From positions 73,039,068 through 73,103,067 of the forward strand of contig NC_134951.1 in the NCBI RefSeq assembly GCF_965638725.1: a DNA stretch of 64,000 nucleotides, given 5' to 3'. The stretch's first letter is position 1, and every line of letters starts with the position of its first letter. The notes under the pieces are model-generated. The model was given only the letters and a program-made list of their open reading frames with translations. It did not search any database and was not told the origin of the DNA. Positions 1-15,223 of the stretch are shown one piece after another. The position numbers and the translations under genes were made by a program. The DNA comes from Aptenodytes patagonicus. Its lineage: Eukaryota; Chordata; Aves; Sphenisciformes; Spheniscidae.

Positions 1-1568
1 ATGAATGGATGTCATCCCTGGTTTTGTTGTGGGGTTATGTTTTTGATTTTGTTAAATCCGACTGCACATAGACATGACAAGTCATTTTTTGTCTGTAACT
101 TTTTTCACTTTTTTTAGTAAGTTAAGTAACTGTTGTGGAAGTTAGGATAGAAAAGAATTTGTTTTAAATTGTTAAACTTGCAAGTTGTATAAAACAGGAA
201 TGTTCCCACTGAGGGCAAGGGAGAGTCAATTCATTCAACTTTATTTTTTTATCCTGTGGTGTACGCTATAAAAATGCAGACCTGTGTACACAAAAGGCGG
301 GTGGGGTGGGTGTATGGTATGGCTAGCTTTTGTTTGTTCTCAAGTCCATATTGACTCATGCCAGAACCCTGCCAGCTGACCTGGGAAGGTGATGGACAAA
401 AGATTTTTCAGGCAAGGCATGCTTCCTGGCCTGCCCTGACACTTTAGGTTATATGTAGATAGCCTGGCACAGAAACTCTGACCTTTTGCTGCAGGGCTCA
501 TGGGAGGAGAGCTTGCCTCCTGTCATGTAAGGCGTGATACAGAGACAGAGGTTGTATTACTGCAGTCTTTGGGGCAGTACTGGGGCCGGGGAGAGGGTTT
601 CTTCAAGGTAGGGTCTCTTTACTGAAATTGGACCCACCTTGACCTGCTTTCTCCCTGTTTTTCATGTTTATGCGTGCTCAGTTCTTTTTAAAAAAAAAAA
701 AATAATCAAGTCTCCTCACATAAAAACAAGCATATAGATTTAGCAGCTGAGTTTAGAATGCCTTGGTCTTTCCTTTAAATAGTTACATTTCAAGCACATT
801 GGTGAATTATGCGCATGTGCTCAATTTGTTTATCCTTCCTAAAGAGTCACAAAAATATATGTAGCTTCAGATGCCTTTAGACCTGAATCCCTGTTGACGA
901 GGAATGAAGTAGCAATGTGAGCTGTAAAACTTGTCCTGGATGATGTGTGGAAAGGGGAAGGCTTCTTGACTTTGACTTTTAAAGAAAGGAAATGTGAGAA
1001 GCTGTGGCAGCCAGGAAGAGGAGAAAGGGCAGTTCTTTCACCTTCTGTTTGGCTATTTATTTTCACGTCTGCATGTCTTGTTCTTCTCTTGAAACTGTGG
1101 TGCATTTGTCTGGGCGTTTCTTTTTTTTCCCCTCATCATCCTGTTCTCTTCCCTTCCTGGCACGGATCTTCTCTGGTCCACACTGGGGAGGCAGAGAGCA
1201 TTGGCTGGTTTCCCTCCCCATGGTACAGTCTCCACATGGTGGTGTTGTAGGAGAGCTCTCCGGTTGCAGCGTAACACTTCTGGTTGTGGTGTAACACTTC
1301 TGTGCAATTCTCAGTCCCTGAACCTCCATAAATAGCTCCCTCCCATTCGCTGAGCTCTAGCATTGTTCTTGATGGAGAGCTCGAAAAAGTGGTATGTGCT
1401 GGCCAGAGGGCTGTTGTGAATACTGGGGTATGTTTGTGCTTAGACAGTCAGCTGTGTATTTTTATGCCTGACTTGGCTGATGGTTGCTTCAGGCAATAAG
1501 ATTGTAGCATGTACTGGGAAGGGGGGAAAAAAACCCAGGCAAATCTTAATTTGGAGGGTAGCTTTTCT
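1..1568. other. Probable intron sequence, no exon seen
   Basis: This stretch lies upstream of the first visible exon of the plus-strand gene and, because that exon opens with a splice acceptor, is most likely intronic. Short open frames near 945-1360 on both strands overlap one another, lack recognisable domains and look like chance. There is a short A-run at 689-701 and no recognisable repeat family until the CR1 copy begins. Confidence 0.5.
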
Positions 1569-2021
1569 TAGAATCATAGAATAGTTTGGGTTGGAAGGGA
1601 CCTCTAAAGGTCATCTAGTCCAGCCCCCCTGCTGTGGGCAGGGACATCTTCAACTAAATCAGGTTGCTCAGAGCCCCGGTCAACCTGACCTTGAGTGTTT
1701 CCAGGGATGGGGCATCCACCACCTCTCTGGGCAACCTGTGCCAGTGCTTCACCACCCTCAGCGTAAAAAATTTCTTCCTCCTATCTAGTCTAAATCTACC
1801 CCCCTTTAGTTTAAAGCCATTCCCCCTTGTCCTGTTGCAGCAGGCCCTGCTAAAAAGTTTACCACCATCTTTTTTATAAGCCCCCTTTTAAGTACTGAGA
1901 GGCTGCAATAAGGTCTCCCCAGAGCCTTCTCTAGGCTGAACAACCCCAACTCTCTCAGCCTTTCTTCATAGGAGAGGTGTTCCATCCCCCTGATCATTTT
2001 CGTGGCCCTCCTCTGGACCCG

Positions 2022-2989
2022 CTACTCCACGCAGCACTCCAGGTGGGGTCTCGCCAGAGCAGAGGAGAGGGGCAGAATCACCTCCCTCGACCTGCTGGCC
2101 ACGCTGCTTTTGATGCAGCCCAGGATACGGTTGGCCTTCTGGGCTGCGAGCGCACATTGCTGGCTCATGTCCAGCCTTTCATCCACCAGTACCCCCAAGT
2201 CCTTCTTGGCAGGGCTGCTCTCAATCCCTTCATCCCCCAGCCTGTATTGATACCAGGGGTTGCCCCGACCCAGGTGCAGGACCTTGCACTTGGCCTTGTT
2301 AAACCTCATGAGGTTCACACGGGCCCACTTCTGGAGCTTGTCCAGGTCCCTCATCCTGTCCCTGTCAGGCGTGTCAACCGCACCACTCAGCTTGGTGTCA
2401 TCTGCAAACTTGCTGAGGGTGTACTTGATCCCACTGTCTATGTCATTGATGAAGATATTAAACAGTACTGGTCCCAATATCCCCTGTGGGACACCGCTCA
2501 TCACTGATCTCTCATCAACATTGAGCTGTTGACCACTACTCTCTGGATGTGACCATCCAACTAATTCCTCATCCACTGAACAGTCCACCCATCAAATCCA
2601 TACCTCTCCAGCTTAGAGTGAAGGATGTTGTGGGGGATTGTGTCAAAGGCCTTACAGAGGTCCAGGTAGATGACATCTGTAGCCCTTCCCATGTCCACTG
2701 GTGTAGTCACTCCATCATAGAAGGCCACTAGGTTAGTCAGGCAGGACTTGCCCTTGGTGAAGCCATGCTGGCTGTCTCAAATCACCTCCCTGTCCTCCAT
2801 GTGCCTTAGCATAGTTTCCAGGAGGATCTGTTCCATGATATTCCCAGGCACAGAGGTGAGACTGACTGGCCTGTAGTTCCCTGGGTCTTCCTTTTTTCCC
2901 TTTTTAAAAATGGGGGTTATGTTTCTCCTTTCTCCTGGTGTGACAGGACTTTCCTCTTCAGTCTGCAGAGTGGTGAAGCAGTTCTGCAA
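2022..2989 (-). pseudogene. CR1 ORF2 remnant, reverse transcriptase
   Basis: The minus strand encodes a broken non-LTR reverse transcriptase, the enzyme that copies CR1 RNA into DNA at the target site. From its N-terminal side one sees a short ORF1-like lead-in ending SPVTPGERR, then [20 protein letters not shown] (RT fingers), then the palm motif [10 protein letters not shown] with the first catalytic Asp, SGVPQG, and FADDTKLSG with the catalytic Asp pair. After these comes the C-terminal region ([33 protein letters not shown]). An in-frame stop after EVI probably came from a CGA to TGA change, a TGG-to-TAG type stop follows RN, and at least one frameshift lies before the FADD segment. The endonuclease domain is absent. 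Non-functional. Confidence 0.9.
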
Positions 2990-3062
2990 CGGTGCCTCAG
3001 GCTTCGGGGGAAGTCTCTTTCTCCTGCTGGTCCTTGCCTTTGCAACCGTCCATTCTTCTGCA

Positions 3063-3255
3063 TTATTGGCCCCCCCGCTCCCTTCTGCATGTGCCAGTGG
3101 GGGAGTTTTTGGCTGTTTGGTCGTGGGCTGCGGGTCTGCTGCAGACTGCTTGGAACCAGCTATCTAGCTCCTTCTCTATCTCCCTGATGTTACGCAGTCT
3201 TCTCACCGCCTCCTGCAGCTCAGCCACCTGCTGCAGGAGGTCCTCCACCCGGGCA
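3063..3255 (-). pseudogene. CR1 ORF1 remnant (coiled coil)
   Basis: On the minus strand this segment reads as the CR1 ORF1 region with the heptad-like run VEDLLQQVAELQEAV, then RLRNIREIEKEL, followed by a basic Ser/Arg-rich stretch. In CR1 this part of ORF1 lies after a zinc-binding (PHD-like) segment and before the esterase domain; it is thought to mediate self-association and RNA binding. The frame closes at a stop just after a run of seven C on the plus strand (3070-3076). With one base fewer in that run, the reading frame would continue toward the RT segment that follows. The start is truncated, so no initiation codon is proposed. Confidence 0.8.
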
Positions 3256-6518
<3,263 letters not shown>

Positions 6519-7540
6519 CTATTGTTCACAGGACTGTTACCAAGTGCCTTTGCTCATCGGTCAGACTTCTCTACTTTTCAGCTTAACTGATGCATAGTGA
6601 CTAATGCAGTGTTCTTTGCCTGAAGAATCTTAACATTTTTGCCTTTTTGTTTGTGATTTTTGATGAATCAGAGGGTTTCATAGTGCAAAGAGGGAAGAAA
6701 GATAAAGATCAAGTTCCTCTTCCTGGCCAAAAGCTGAAGGCATTTATTCCCCTGCAAATGAGTAAAATTTCAGTGATATAGAGGCCACACGTGACCTGAA
6801 ATATGCATAATGACTCGGAGGAAACCATTGCATTACTGTAAAGTCCAGTGGCACTTCAGTTGTCCGAATGCTTAGAGTCTGGTGTGACTGGCTGGGTGTC
6901 AGAGTATGTAGAGCTCAGAAAAAGTTGTGTTACTCTCCTGACCAGGAAAGATAAGCAGGGAAACAGAAGTTTTGTGCAACTTAGTGATGCTGTTGCATGT
7001 ACTGCATGAGATCAACCTTGTAAGGAAGAAGTAGTAGTGTTGCCGTTCTTTCTCTGATATCCAGAGATCTTAGGAAGAGAGTTCTCTTATTCGGAGATCT
7101 TAGGAAGTTGGACTAATTTAATTATAAATCAATCCGACCTGATATATAATGCATTTTATTGAAATCACAGTACAAATAAAGAGTGCTGAACAACTGCAGT
7201 GCTCATCCATAAACAGATATGGATTGCTACAACATGACAAGGAAATGCATCTGTAGAGGTGGTAAAAGAATATATATTTCTTTCCTTAATTGTTTAAGAA
7301 TGATTTGCTGTTAACCAAAGTAAGCTTTTAAAGACAGTCCTGTTGGACTTACGAGAACTTTTACAGTGGTTCACTTTTTGAATGATGCGTTGTTTTTATG
7401 AAAGATATATGCTATGATACATTACAATTGTAAAACATCTTGCTATTTTCTATATAGCTCAAATTTTTTCCCCTCCAGAATTTTAAAGTAGCATTGGGTA
7501 TTTTGGGAGGAAAATAAAACTTGTTTAACAAAAGAAGAGG
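6519..7540 (+). other. Putative 3' untranslated region with two polyadenylation signals
   Basis: This AT-rich, repeat-free sequence directly follows the stop codon. AATAAA occurs at 7175-7180 and again at 7513-7518, so transcripts could end near 7200 or 7540. A 14-base direct repeat (GAGATCTTAGGAAG) occurs at 7064-7077 and 7094-7107. The true transcript end cannot be fixed from sequence alone and may lie further downstream. Confidence 0.5.
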
Positions 7541-8825
7541 ATATTAAAGAGGTATTGTTTAAAACTGAATGTACATAAGATTGTTAGTATGCAAACAGTT
7601 GTGTTTAAAGTAATTTAAATGTTAAATATAGTTGTATATATTTTTTACACTTAAACAGATACAGTTTGTACCTTCCTGTCTGTGGTACTGGGCACAGATT
7701 AGTCAAATGAAAGGAAAAAGAAAGTCTTTTGTATTCCCTGCTAATTATAAGACTAACTATTTTCGTAGATAATACATTGCCAATAGCCTTTATTCCTTTG
7801 GTCTTTCTGAAAAGAACAACTTATATTTAATAATTGGTGGGGAAAGAGGGAGGTTAAATGCTAGTTTGCACTTTGGACTGGGCAGGAATCGTATGTGATA
7901 ACACAAGTGTTAAACATACCACAATTCTGGGTGTGAAGATGTGACCGTTCTGCTGCAACAAGCTTATGAAGTTGTGCTACAGCCCTGCAGAGACAGGGTG
8001 TTAAATTCAGTTCTCAATTAACTATGTTTGACTCACTGGTGACTTAGGTGGGGGCTGGTTTGGACCATTCTGATCAAAGCAGATTATAATATATCTGTCT
8101 TGTGCCACTCTTCTCCACTCCCCAATATGGCAGTCTGTACTAGAGACATGGCCAAACACAGCTGCAGTGCAGTTGAACTCTAGACCAGTTTGGTCCTGCC
8201 TCTGAGAAGAGGGCTGAAACTGCCATGTCGTAGGCACTGTGGTGTAGTATAGTCCAGCCCCAAACTGACTGAACTGTTTTAAATTAAATCACAGTTACTG
8301 AACTAGATTAAAGTCAGAGATGTTGTCTAAACAAGACTTTAAAATGGAACTCTTGCTCATCTTTAATGTCCTGTTTTCTGTGGTTTAAAAATGAATGGGG
8401 AAGCATCATGTGTATGGATGTGGAAGAAACTATGGATGTACTCGGTTTCTTTGGGTTGCACCTGGGCACACTTTTAAGACACTGAAAAGTTTGCTTCCTT
8501 TGTTCGGTTAGGTTCTCTTGAAGTTTGATTTAAGAGTAGTGAAATAAGCTTTCCCTAAATTAACAGGTAGCTTTAAATCACTGCAGCTATGAGGAAAGAG
8601 GAATTTGTAAGCATTTAGGCAGAACGAAACTTCCAAAATCTGCCTTCTTGCCTAAATACAAGCTAATCCCCACCACCACCTCTATCAACCTACTGGCAAT
8701 ACTTTGTCTAATGCAGCTGAGTTTCCACTGTAAATTAGCCAAGATCATTGGAAACACATTCATGCATGGTTTCTCAATCAAAAAGGCAAATAATGTTGGG
8801 GGTTTTTTTTTGCCCCCCTTGAGGT
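7541..8825. other. Intergenic or extended 3'UTR, nothing recognised
   Basis: AT-rich unique sequence with no recognisable exon or repeat. A homopolymer cluster (G5, T9, then C6) at about 8798-8818 sits beside the 5' edge of the next CR1 copy. Confidence 0.4.
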
Positions 8826-9720
8826 TTATCCATCATTTGCAGACGACACCAAGTTGGGCGGGAGTGTTGATCTGCTCGAGAGTAGGAAGGCCCTACAGAG
8901 GGATCTGGACAGGCTGGATCGATGGGCCGAGGCCAGCTGGATGAGGTTCAACAAGGCCAAGTGCCGGGTCCTGCACTTCGGCCACAACAACCCCATGCAG
9001 CGCTACAGGCTTGGGGAAGAGTGGCTGGAAAGCTGCCTGTCGGAAAAGGACCTGGGGGTGTTGGTCGACAGCCGGCTGAACATGAGCCGGCAGTGTGCCC
9101 AGGTGGCCAAGGTGGCCAACAGCACCCTGCCTTGTATCAGAAATGGTGTGGCCAGCAGGAGTAGGGAAGTGATCGTGCCCCTGTACTCGGCCCTGGTGAG
9201 GCCGCACCTCAAATACTGTGTTCAGTTTTGGGCCCCTCACTACAAGAAGGACGTTGAGGTGCTGGAGCGTGTCCAGAGAAGGGCAACGAGGCTGGTGAGG
9301 GGTCTGGAGAACAAGTCTTCTGAGGAGCGGCTGAGGGAACTGGGGTTGTTTAGCCTGGAGAAAAGGAGGCTGAGGGGAGACCTCATCGCTCTCTACAACT
9401 ACCTGAAAGGAGGTTGTAGTGAGGTGGGTGTCGGTCTCTTCTCCCAAGAAACAAGTGATAGGACGAGAGGAAACAGCCTCAAGTTGTGCCAGGGAGGTTT
9501 AGATTGGACATGAGGAAAAATTTCTTCACTGAAAGGGTTGTCAAGCATTGGAACAGGCTGCCCAGGGAAGTGGTTGAGTCACCGTCCCTGGAGGTATTTA
9601 AAAGACATGTAGATGTGGTGCTTGGGGACATGGTTTAGTGGTGGACTTGGCAGTGCTAGGTCAATGGTTGGACTTGATGATCTTAGAGGTCTTTTCCAAC
9701 CTAAATGATTCTATGATTAT
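8826..9720 (+). mobile_element. CR1 LINE, 5'-truncated, relatively young
   Basis: This plus-strand CR1 copy begins inside RT at the FADD catalytic motif and runs through the ORF2 C-terminus and the short 3'UTR to the tail AATGATTCTATGATT at 9705-9718. The 3'UTR shows the usual CTTGGTCTTAGAGG-like block before the tail. 5' truncation is the normal outcome of incomplete target-primed reverse transcription. It is the best preserved CR1 in the window, with 219 uninterrupted codons and one late frameshift. As usual for bird CR1, no target-site duplication is evident. Confidence 0.96.
8836..9638 (+). pseudogene. CR1 ORF2 C-terminal fragment
   Basis: The frame opens at [15 protein letters not shown], the RT catalytic Asp pair. 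It then carries [17 protein letters not shown], the block with [19 protein letters not shown], the [20 protein letters not shown] block and the [15 protein letters not shown] block. One G has apparently been lost from a GGGG run near 9492-9494, so the original frame stops at 9511-9513. The genuine C-terminus ([20 protein letters not shown] to GDMV and TAG at 9636-9638) continues one frame over. No start codon applies because the copy is truncated. Confidence 0.93.
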
Positions 9721-12700
9721 TGATGGACTTTTGGCCATTGGAGTGTATGTATGCAGCATAAATATAGCAGAACACAATATACCTGTTTTTGTTGCAAAAG
9801 CCACATCCTTACTACTGTGAACTTACCGTGTGCTCAGGTAGGTTACCTTGACTTCTTGATACTCTTGTCTGCAAGTACTGCTTACTGCGCACTATGCTGC
9901 AAACCTGTTTATGTAATGTATGGTATGTAGGAGTCTTTCTCTGGGAAGCTGTCATTCTACTGGCCTCAGCAGAGGGTGGTTTTTTTTTCCTCTCTTTGAT
10001 TATCAGATGGAAAAGCTCCAATAGCTGTTCTCAACAGTAATAGATAGGCTATTTTGGGTTGTAGTATGAATTGTAGATATTGGATGCATGTGCTCTTCCC
10101 CTGCCCCTCTACCTCTTACAACTTTTTAATGCAGTGACTTCACTTATGGGACCAAGCAGTTTAACACAGTGACCTAAAATGTGGCCATATATCTGTGTTT
10201 TGAAACGTGAGGAGATAAGCGCAGTTGAAAGACTTATGGGAGCAGACTCTCCTCTTTCTAATATCTATAAACTAGAGCTTTTTGCTTCCTGTGCTGGTGA
10301 CATTGATTACCGAAAAGCAAATGCATCAAGAAAACTGAAAAGAACATTAAAATAGATAGCTGTAATTTCAAGCACTTGATAAGGCGAATTAAACATCAGA
10401 CCCTTTTTTCCTTTGCCTGTATAGCTCTCTAACATATGTAACTTGACCTTCTTCCAAATGTCTGCATCTTTTTAAAGACCTGATCTGATCTTGCTATAGA
10501 GGGGTAGCTGTTAAGGTATTGGCTGCAAGATTCTCCTCTAATATAAATTTTTATCAACTGTTGTTGGGCTTTATGGTTATGCATTCATCATTCACTCTAG
10601 AAAACTTGGTTGAAAGTGAAAATGAGTTTTAATTGACCCACTTTGTCCCTTTTCCTGAGAGAAAGGAAGGAAAAGAAGCGAGTATCTATGGGAGACACAT
10701 GTTCATAAATTACGTCAAGTTCAATGGGAAGTAACAGTCCCCTCTCTTTCTGCATGGAGCAGGGAGGAGGTCTAAAGAACTTGGGGAGGGCTGCAAGTCC
10801 ATAGCCACCTGCAGCCCAGGTATTTTGAGGGAGAACCACTGCTCCATAGCCTTTCTCTTATCAAGATTATTCTTAACCAGTATGGCCAACGCTAGCAGAA
10901 GGAGCCTCACTTATATCTTCAAGGACGTTCCGGCAGCTGCTTTGCCTATGTGTATGTCACACCAAAGCTTCTCTCCTTCACCCTGTGGAACCTCTTGCTG
11001 TGTCGAGTGGTTGTACGTGGCTCTGAGAGGTGACCACGAAGCAAGGGTGTTTCTTGGCTCAGGTATGCACAAATAATGTCCAAATTATTTCTTTACCAGA
11101 GAAGGAAGCATGTAGCTCTTATTTCCTTTCCTTTATATTTGTAACAAAGCATTAATAATACTAGAAAGGTCTTTCCAAGAGAACTGATGGAGTAGATGCG
11201 GGAGTCGGGCTCTGATCTGGAGAGGGGCTTGGTGGTGTGCGGAGAACAAGTGTGCTGTTGCCACTGGATGATAATGCAATCGGTTGAATAAGCTGCTGCA
11301 GATGTGTAGCGGCAGCTAATGAAGTCCTACATTTTGTCTCAAAGAAACATTGAAGTCCCTCATTGCATGAACACCAAATGAGAGGGAAAATACAAGTACC
11401 GGCGCAGGAAGAGAAATAAAGTGAAGTTGCAAAGAATTGGTAGAAAACAGATCTTTAAGAGCAGCTTTTACACTGTTCTATGAAAAGCACTTGGACTTTA
11501 GATGGTTTGCTTCCCTACATGACCTCTCTTCCCTAGCAAATAATAGAGATTAAACCCCCCAGCTTTCTCTGTCTGTGCACAACGTGCAATATTAACCACC
11601 TGATGTTTAGCAAATAGCAACATGGCACAGATCATTTACCGCTATTGTTACCATTTGGGAGAAATGCTGCTGTTGGTTTGGGAGAATGGTTTAAAATGCA
11701 GGAAAGACCCATAGCAGTGCATGTCACAATATTCCCGAGTGTGGTTATTTTTCTTCTTTACAGTAACAGCTCCTGTTAGAAGTTCTAGTGTATGGAGAAG
11801 TGTTAAAAATTCAATTTTTTCAGATCGTTCCTTTTGTATTTTAATCTCATTCGGAGAGGGTGAAATCTGTCCTGTGTTTGTGGAATAATTTCTCCTACCC
11901 ACCTCTTCTGCTTTTCCTCTTTGTACCATATTAGTTGAAAAGCGAGGGGAAACATCTGAAAAGTCTGAAGTCCTAAAGACTAGTGCACTTTCTTTGTCCA
12001 AGAGGTTAAATTTGAAAGATGTTAATCGCTTAACTTCTTACTGTGTATAGTGAATATAGAGGGTGCTCTCTAGTTTGGGGGTAAAAAAAGACCCACAGAT
12101 CTAGGAATAAATCACAGGCAATATCTTTCTGGCTTAACCTGAGAAAAATGTAGGTAACAAGTTAGAAACTGCTATCACGCAGAAACTTGGCTCATCTCTT
12201 GGTATTTAAGGTACATGTATCTGTTATAACAAAAACTATGCCTAGGTTGACTTCCCTAATGAGTACAACATATGTGTCCAGATATCCTACAGTACTCCAC
12301 AATGCTCTGAATACTCTGTCACAGTGGCAAAACAACACAGTTAATTGGAAAAGATTGTGAAACCCACAAAAATGAAAAAGAATGTTTGGTACTTTTGCGT
12401 ATATGTATAGTGAGGTTTCAAGAATGTGCACTTCAGAAATACTGAGCAGGCTTCTGTTTTAGTCTGTAGAGTATTTGCAAGCCAATACCTTGGGTGTTCC
12501 CTTACATAACCATTGCGAGAAAGTACTATTCTAGGTGGTAATGTGCAAGAGGAGATGAGATACAAAAATGAATACTAATGGGTTGTAGAGACAGAGTTCA
12601 GGGCAATTTTTCAAGCAATGCATTTCCTCTAATATTACGGATAATGAAATTAATCAGCGTTTGAATTCTGGATGACCAACAGAGGTAGACAGAGTACTGT

Positions 12701-15181
12701 GAGTATTATACTCATTTTATATTAATCATTGAACTGATAACCTTTTCTTCCTCCTAAGCAGGGCTTCATTTTAAAAACAACATACTTTATAAGCTGGGTG
12801 CTCATTGAACAGAGAGAGGGAAAAAACCCCCTAAAACTTAGCCAAACCAGGAAACAGATGGAGATGACTAACTTTATAGTTGGATAGGATAAAGAATTTT
12901 CTTTTTAAAAGAAAAAAAAATTGCCCAAATCTTATGTCCTGTTTTTATTACGCTGCCAACAGGCAGTCTTCACAAACTGCTCTATACCTGCAGCCACATC
13001 CTGAATAGACCAAGTTAAACCCCTCATCAGGCTTTAACTTGGACCTTGATGATAAATTCAGCTCAAACCTTTTCTGTAGGTTTTACTTCCTCAGGAGCTT
13101 TTCTGCATTTATCAGTCAATTTCTGGAGTCTCTTACGTGTGATCTGGGCAGCAAGACTCTTGTGTGTATGCATTCTCAGAACTGCCTTTGCCAGCAGGAT
13201 TGGTATCTTGGAGGAGGGTGGGTGCTGACTTGTGCTGTGGTTTCTGCACTTACCTAAGTTCTTCCCCCAGTTTCCACCGTAGGTCCTAGTGCACCATCTC
13301 AGACTGTGAGTTAGAAATGCTCATGCCCAATTGGAAAGAAGTGTTGGGTCCTTTGGAGTAAACTGACTTTGTCCTGCTGTACAACTGTGGCTTCTTTCTT
13401 CTCTTTAGTCTGAGTTTTCCTTTGCACATGCTGTGCTTATGGAGCACGCGCTCTTTGTGGCCATCACAGAAATGCTTTTGTCATTTTGCAGGCTGTAAGG
13501 TTTTATAATGGACAAGAGCTCTCGAGAAAGCCATCGACTTAAACTAAAATGTAGAAAGAGCACTCCAAAAAGACTCCATTTGGAGAATGAAGAAAGAGGG
13601 GCCGGGCTGAGCTGAATCTATGGGTCTGTGTTGTGCTGAACACTCTTTCAGCAGTACAGCAGTAACTCCGCAGAGAAAACAACCCACACAAGTGCTACAT
13701 GCCCATTTGTTTCTACTGCTACATTTGTGTGGTGCTGGAATATGAAACAAGGGCAGTCACTCAAAGTAGTTATATATAGTTCCACGCACAGCACTTGAGC
13801 TGTAAGATGCATGACAAAAGCAGTCAAGAGCTGCTGTCAATATATAACTTCACCAAATTCTACTGCCTACGCTGCTGCTGCATCAGTTTAAAATAGCAAC
13901 CCCTCTTCATCCTGTTGCCCGCACAATGCGAACCCAGCTCTCTGGCAAGTGCGTAAGCATCAGTTTTGCCTTCTTTTGTGATGGTCGGTAACTGCTGTGA
14001 GATTGTGTCATTCCCACGGGGCCTCACGCAGTGGTCCAGAAGCTCAGTTAGTTTGGGTTACTCTGGACTCAGTCCAGAAGTGGAAAGTCAAATTTAAAAA
14101 CAATGTTGCTGGGCCAATATCACTTAGAGCTGGGATTTTTTTTATGCATGCTAAATATGAAACAGGCAGGAGTTGTCTGTTGCACATACTTTGCCAGTAG
14201 GAAGAAAAATGAGGATTACATACTTGGTGAAGGAAAAAAAACAGACCTTTGGGTGTCCTCCAGTTCCTGCCAGTGGGAGAAATGTGTTTGTTTTAGCATG
14301 ACATAGAATAGATATAAACATTTCTTTTTAAACCTCCCTGTGTGGCCACCTCAGTTGTTCAGGATGGTGTAAGCCACTGACTTTCCTCCTTAAGTGGTTA
14401 TGGAGTTAACCTAATATATTTTTTTGGGAGAGGGCAAAGATATCTTTTCTTAAGTGATTACGTGATTTGTGAACTGGGTATGGAGATGGAGGAATTAACC
14501 ATAAAACAAATGCTGGACAGTGCTGACTTGCAGGGAGAATCCTCGGAGTCAGTTTGTGATTGCAATTTCTGTTTGTTCCTTGGGCTCTGGTGAGGATGAA
14601 TGTTCACCACGCACGGTGGCAGTTCGGCAGCAAGGCAGCAGCCAAAGAATCAGAGGACAACCAAGTCCAATTTACAATGCCACTTTCAGCGAAGTGGGTT
14701 AGTTGCTCGGGTTTTTTTGTTTGTTTGTTTCCTGTAAGTGTAGCCCTCCTTCAGTATGGATGGGCTGGAGTAGGAACTGTTGGAACGTACCTGTGGAGCA
14801 AACCCAATGAGATACTGATGAAGCAGTGGGCTGTGCTTGCAGCCGGCGCTCGGCTGCTGTGCATTTTGATGTCCTCTGGGAGTGCCTTTGCAGGTAATGA
14901 GCCTCAGACCCTTGTGACCTTCGCATAGAGGCTTTTTTGTTTGGGAAATATTTACTGAGAGCCATAGAAAATGGCACAGTCTAAACTGATACGTGTATTT
15001 AATTGCTTTTCCAAGTAATTGCATGCTTCTCAGTGCTACTTATTAACATGTTTCCCTCTTCCATCCTCCGTTAGCTGTTTCCAGTGCAAATGCTTCTAAT
15101 GGAATCCTCGCATATTTCCAGTGAAAATGTTAATAATGCCAAGTAGTCATAAATTGGCCATAAAGTTCTATCTGTAAACTG

Positions 15182-15223
15182 CAAAAAAACAACCGACAAC
15201 AAAACCAAAACAAAAAGAAACCC
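15182..15223. repeat. A/C-rich low-complexity tract
   Basis: Irregular AAAAC/ACAAC/CCAAAA units, of the same kind as the tracts at 32689 and 58205. Confidence 0.7.

Larger units (their letters stand above)
1569..3255 (-). mobile_element. CR1 LINE, antisense in intron, internally deleted
   Basis: The plus strand opens with the inverted CR1 3' tail (AATCATAGAAT followed by the GGTTGGAAGGGACCTCTAAA-type 3'UTR). Read on the minus strand the element runs from about 3255 to 1569. It carries an ORF1 remnant at its 5' end (3255-3063), then N-terminal reverse transcriptase (about 2930-2780), RT palm and C-terminal part (about 2780-2022), then the 3'UTR. The endonuclease and the rest of ORF1 are missing. 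It lies antisense to the host gene in an intron, which is a common orientation for retained LINEs. Several stops and frameshifts show it is dead. The 5' edge is set where similarity to the ORF1 coiled coil (VEDLL) stops, and it could be off by some tens of bases. The family call is firm; the subfamily is not resolved. Confidence 0.93.

Noticed and set aside
1977..2507. 176-codon plus-strand open frame over the first CR1
   Set aside because: It is a shadow of the minus-strand RT remnant.
8893..9447. 184-codon minus-strand open frame over the second CR1
   Set aside because: It is a shadow of the plus-strand ORF2 fragment.
14560..14928. 122-codon plus-strand open frame
   Set aside because: No motif, no splice structure, and overlapping minus-strand frames of similar length indicate chance.
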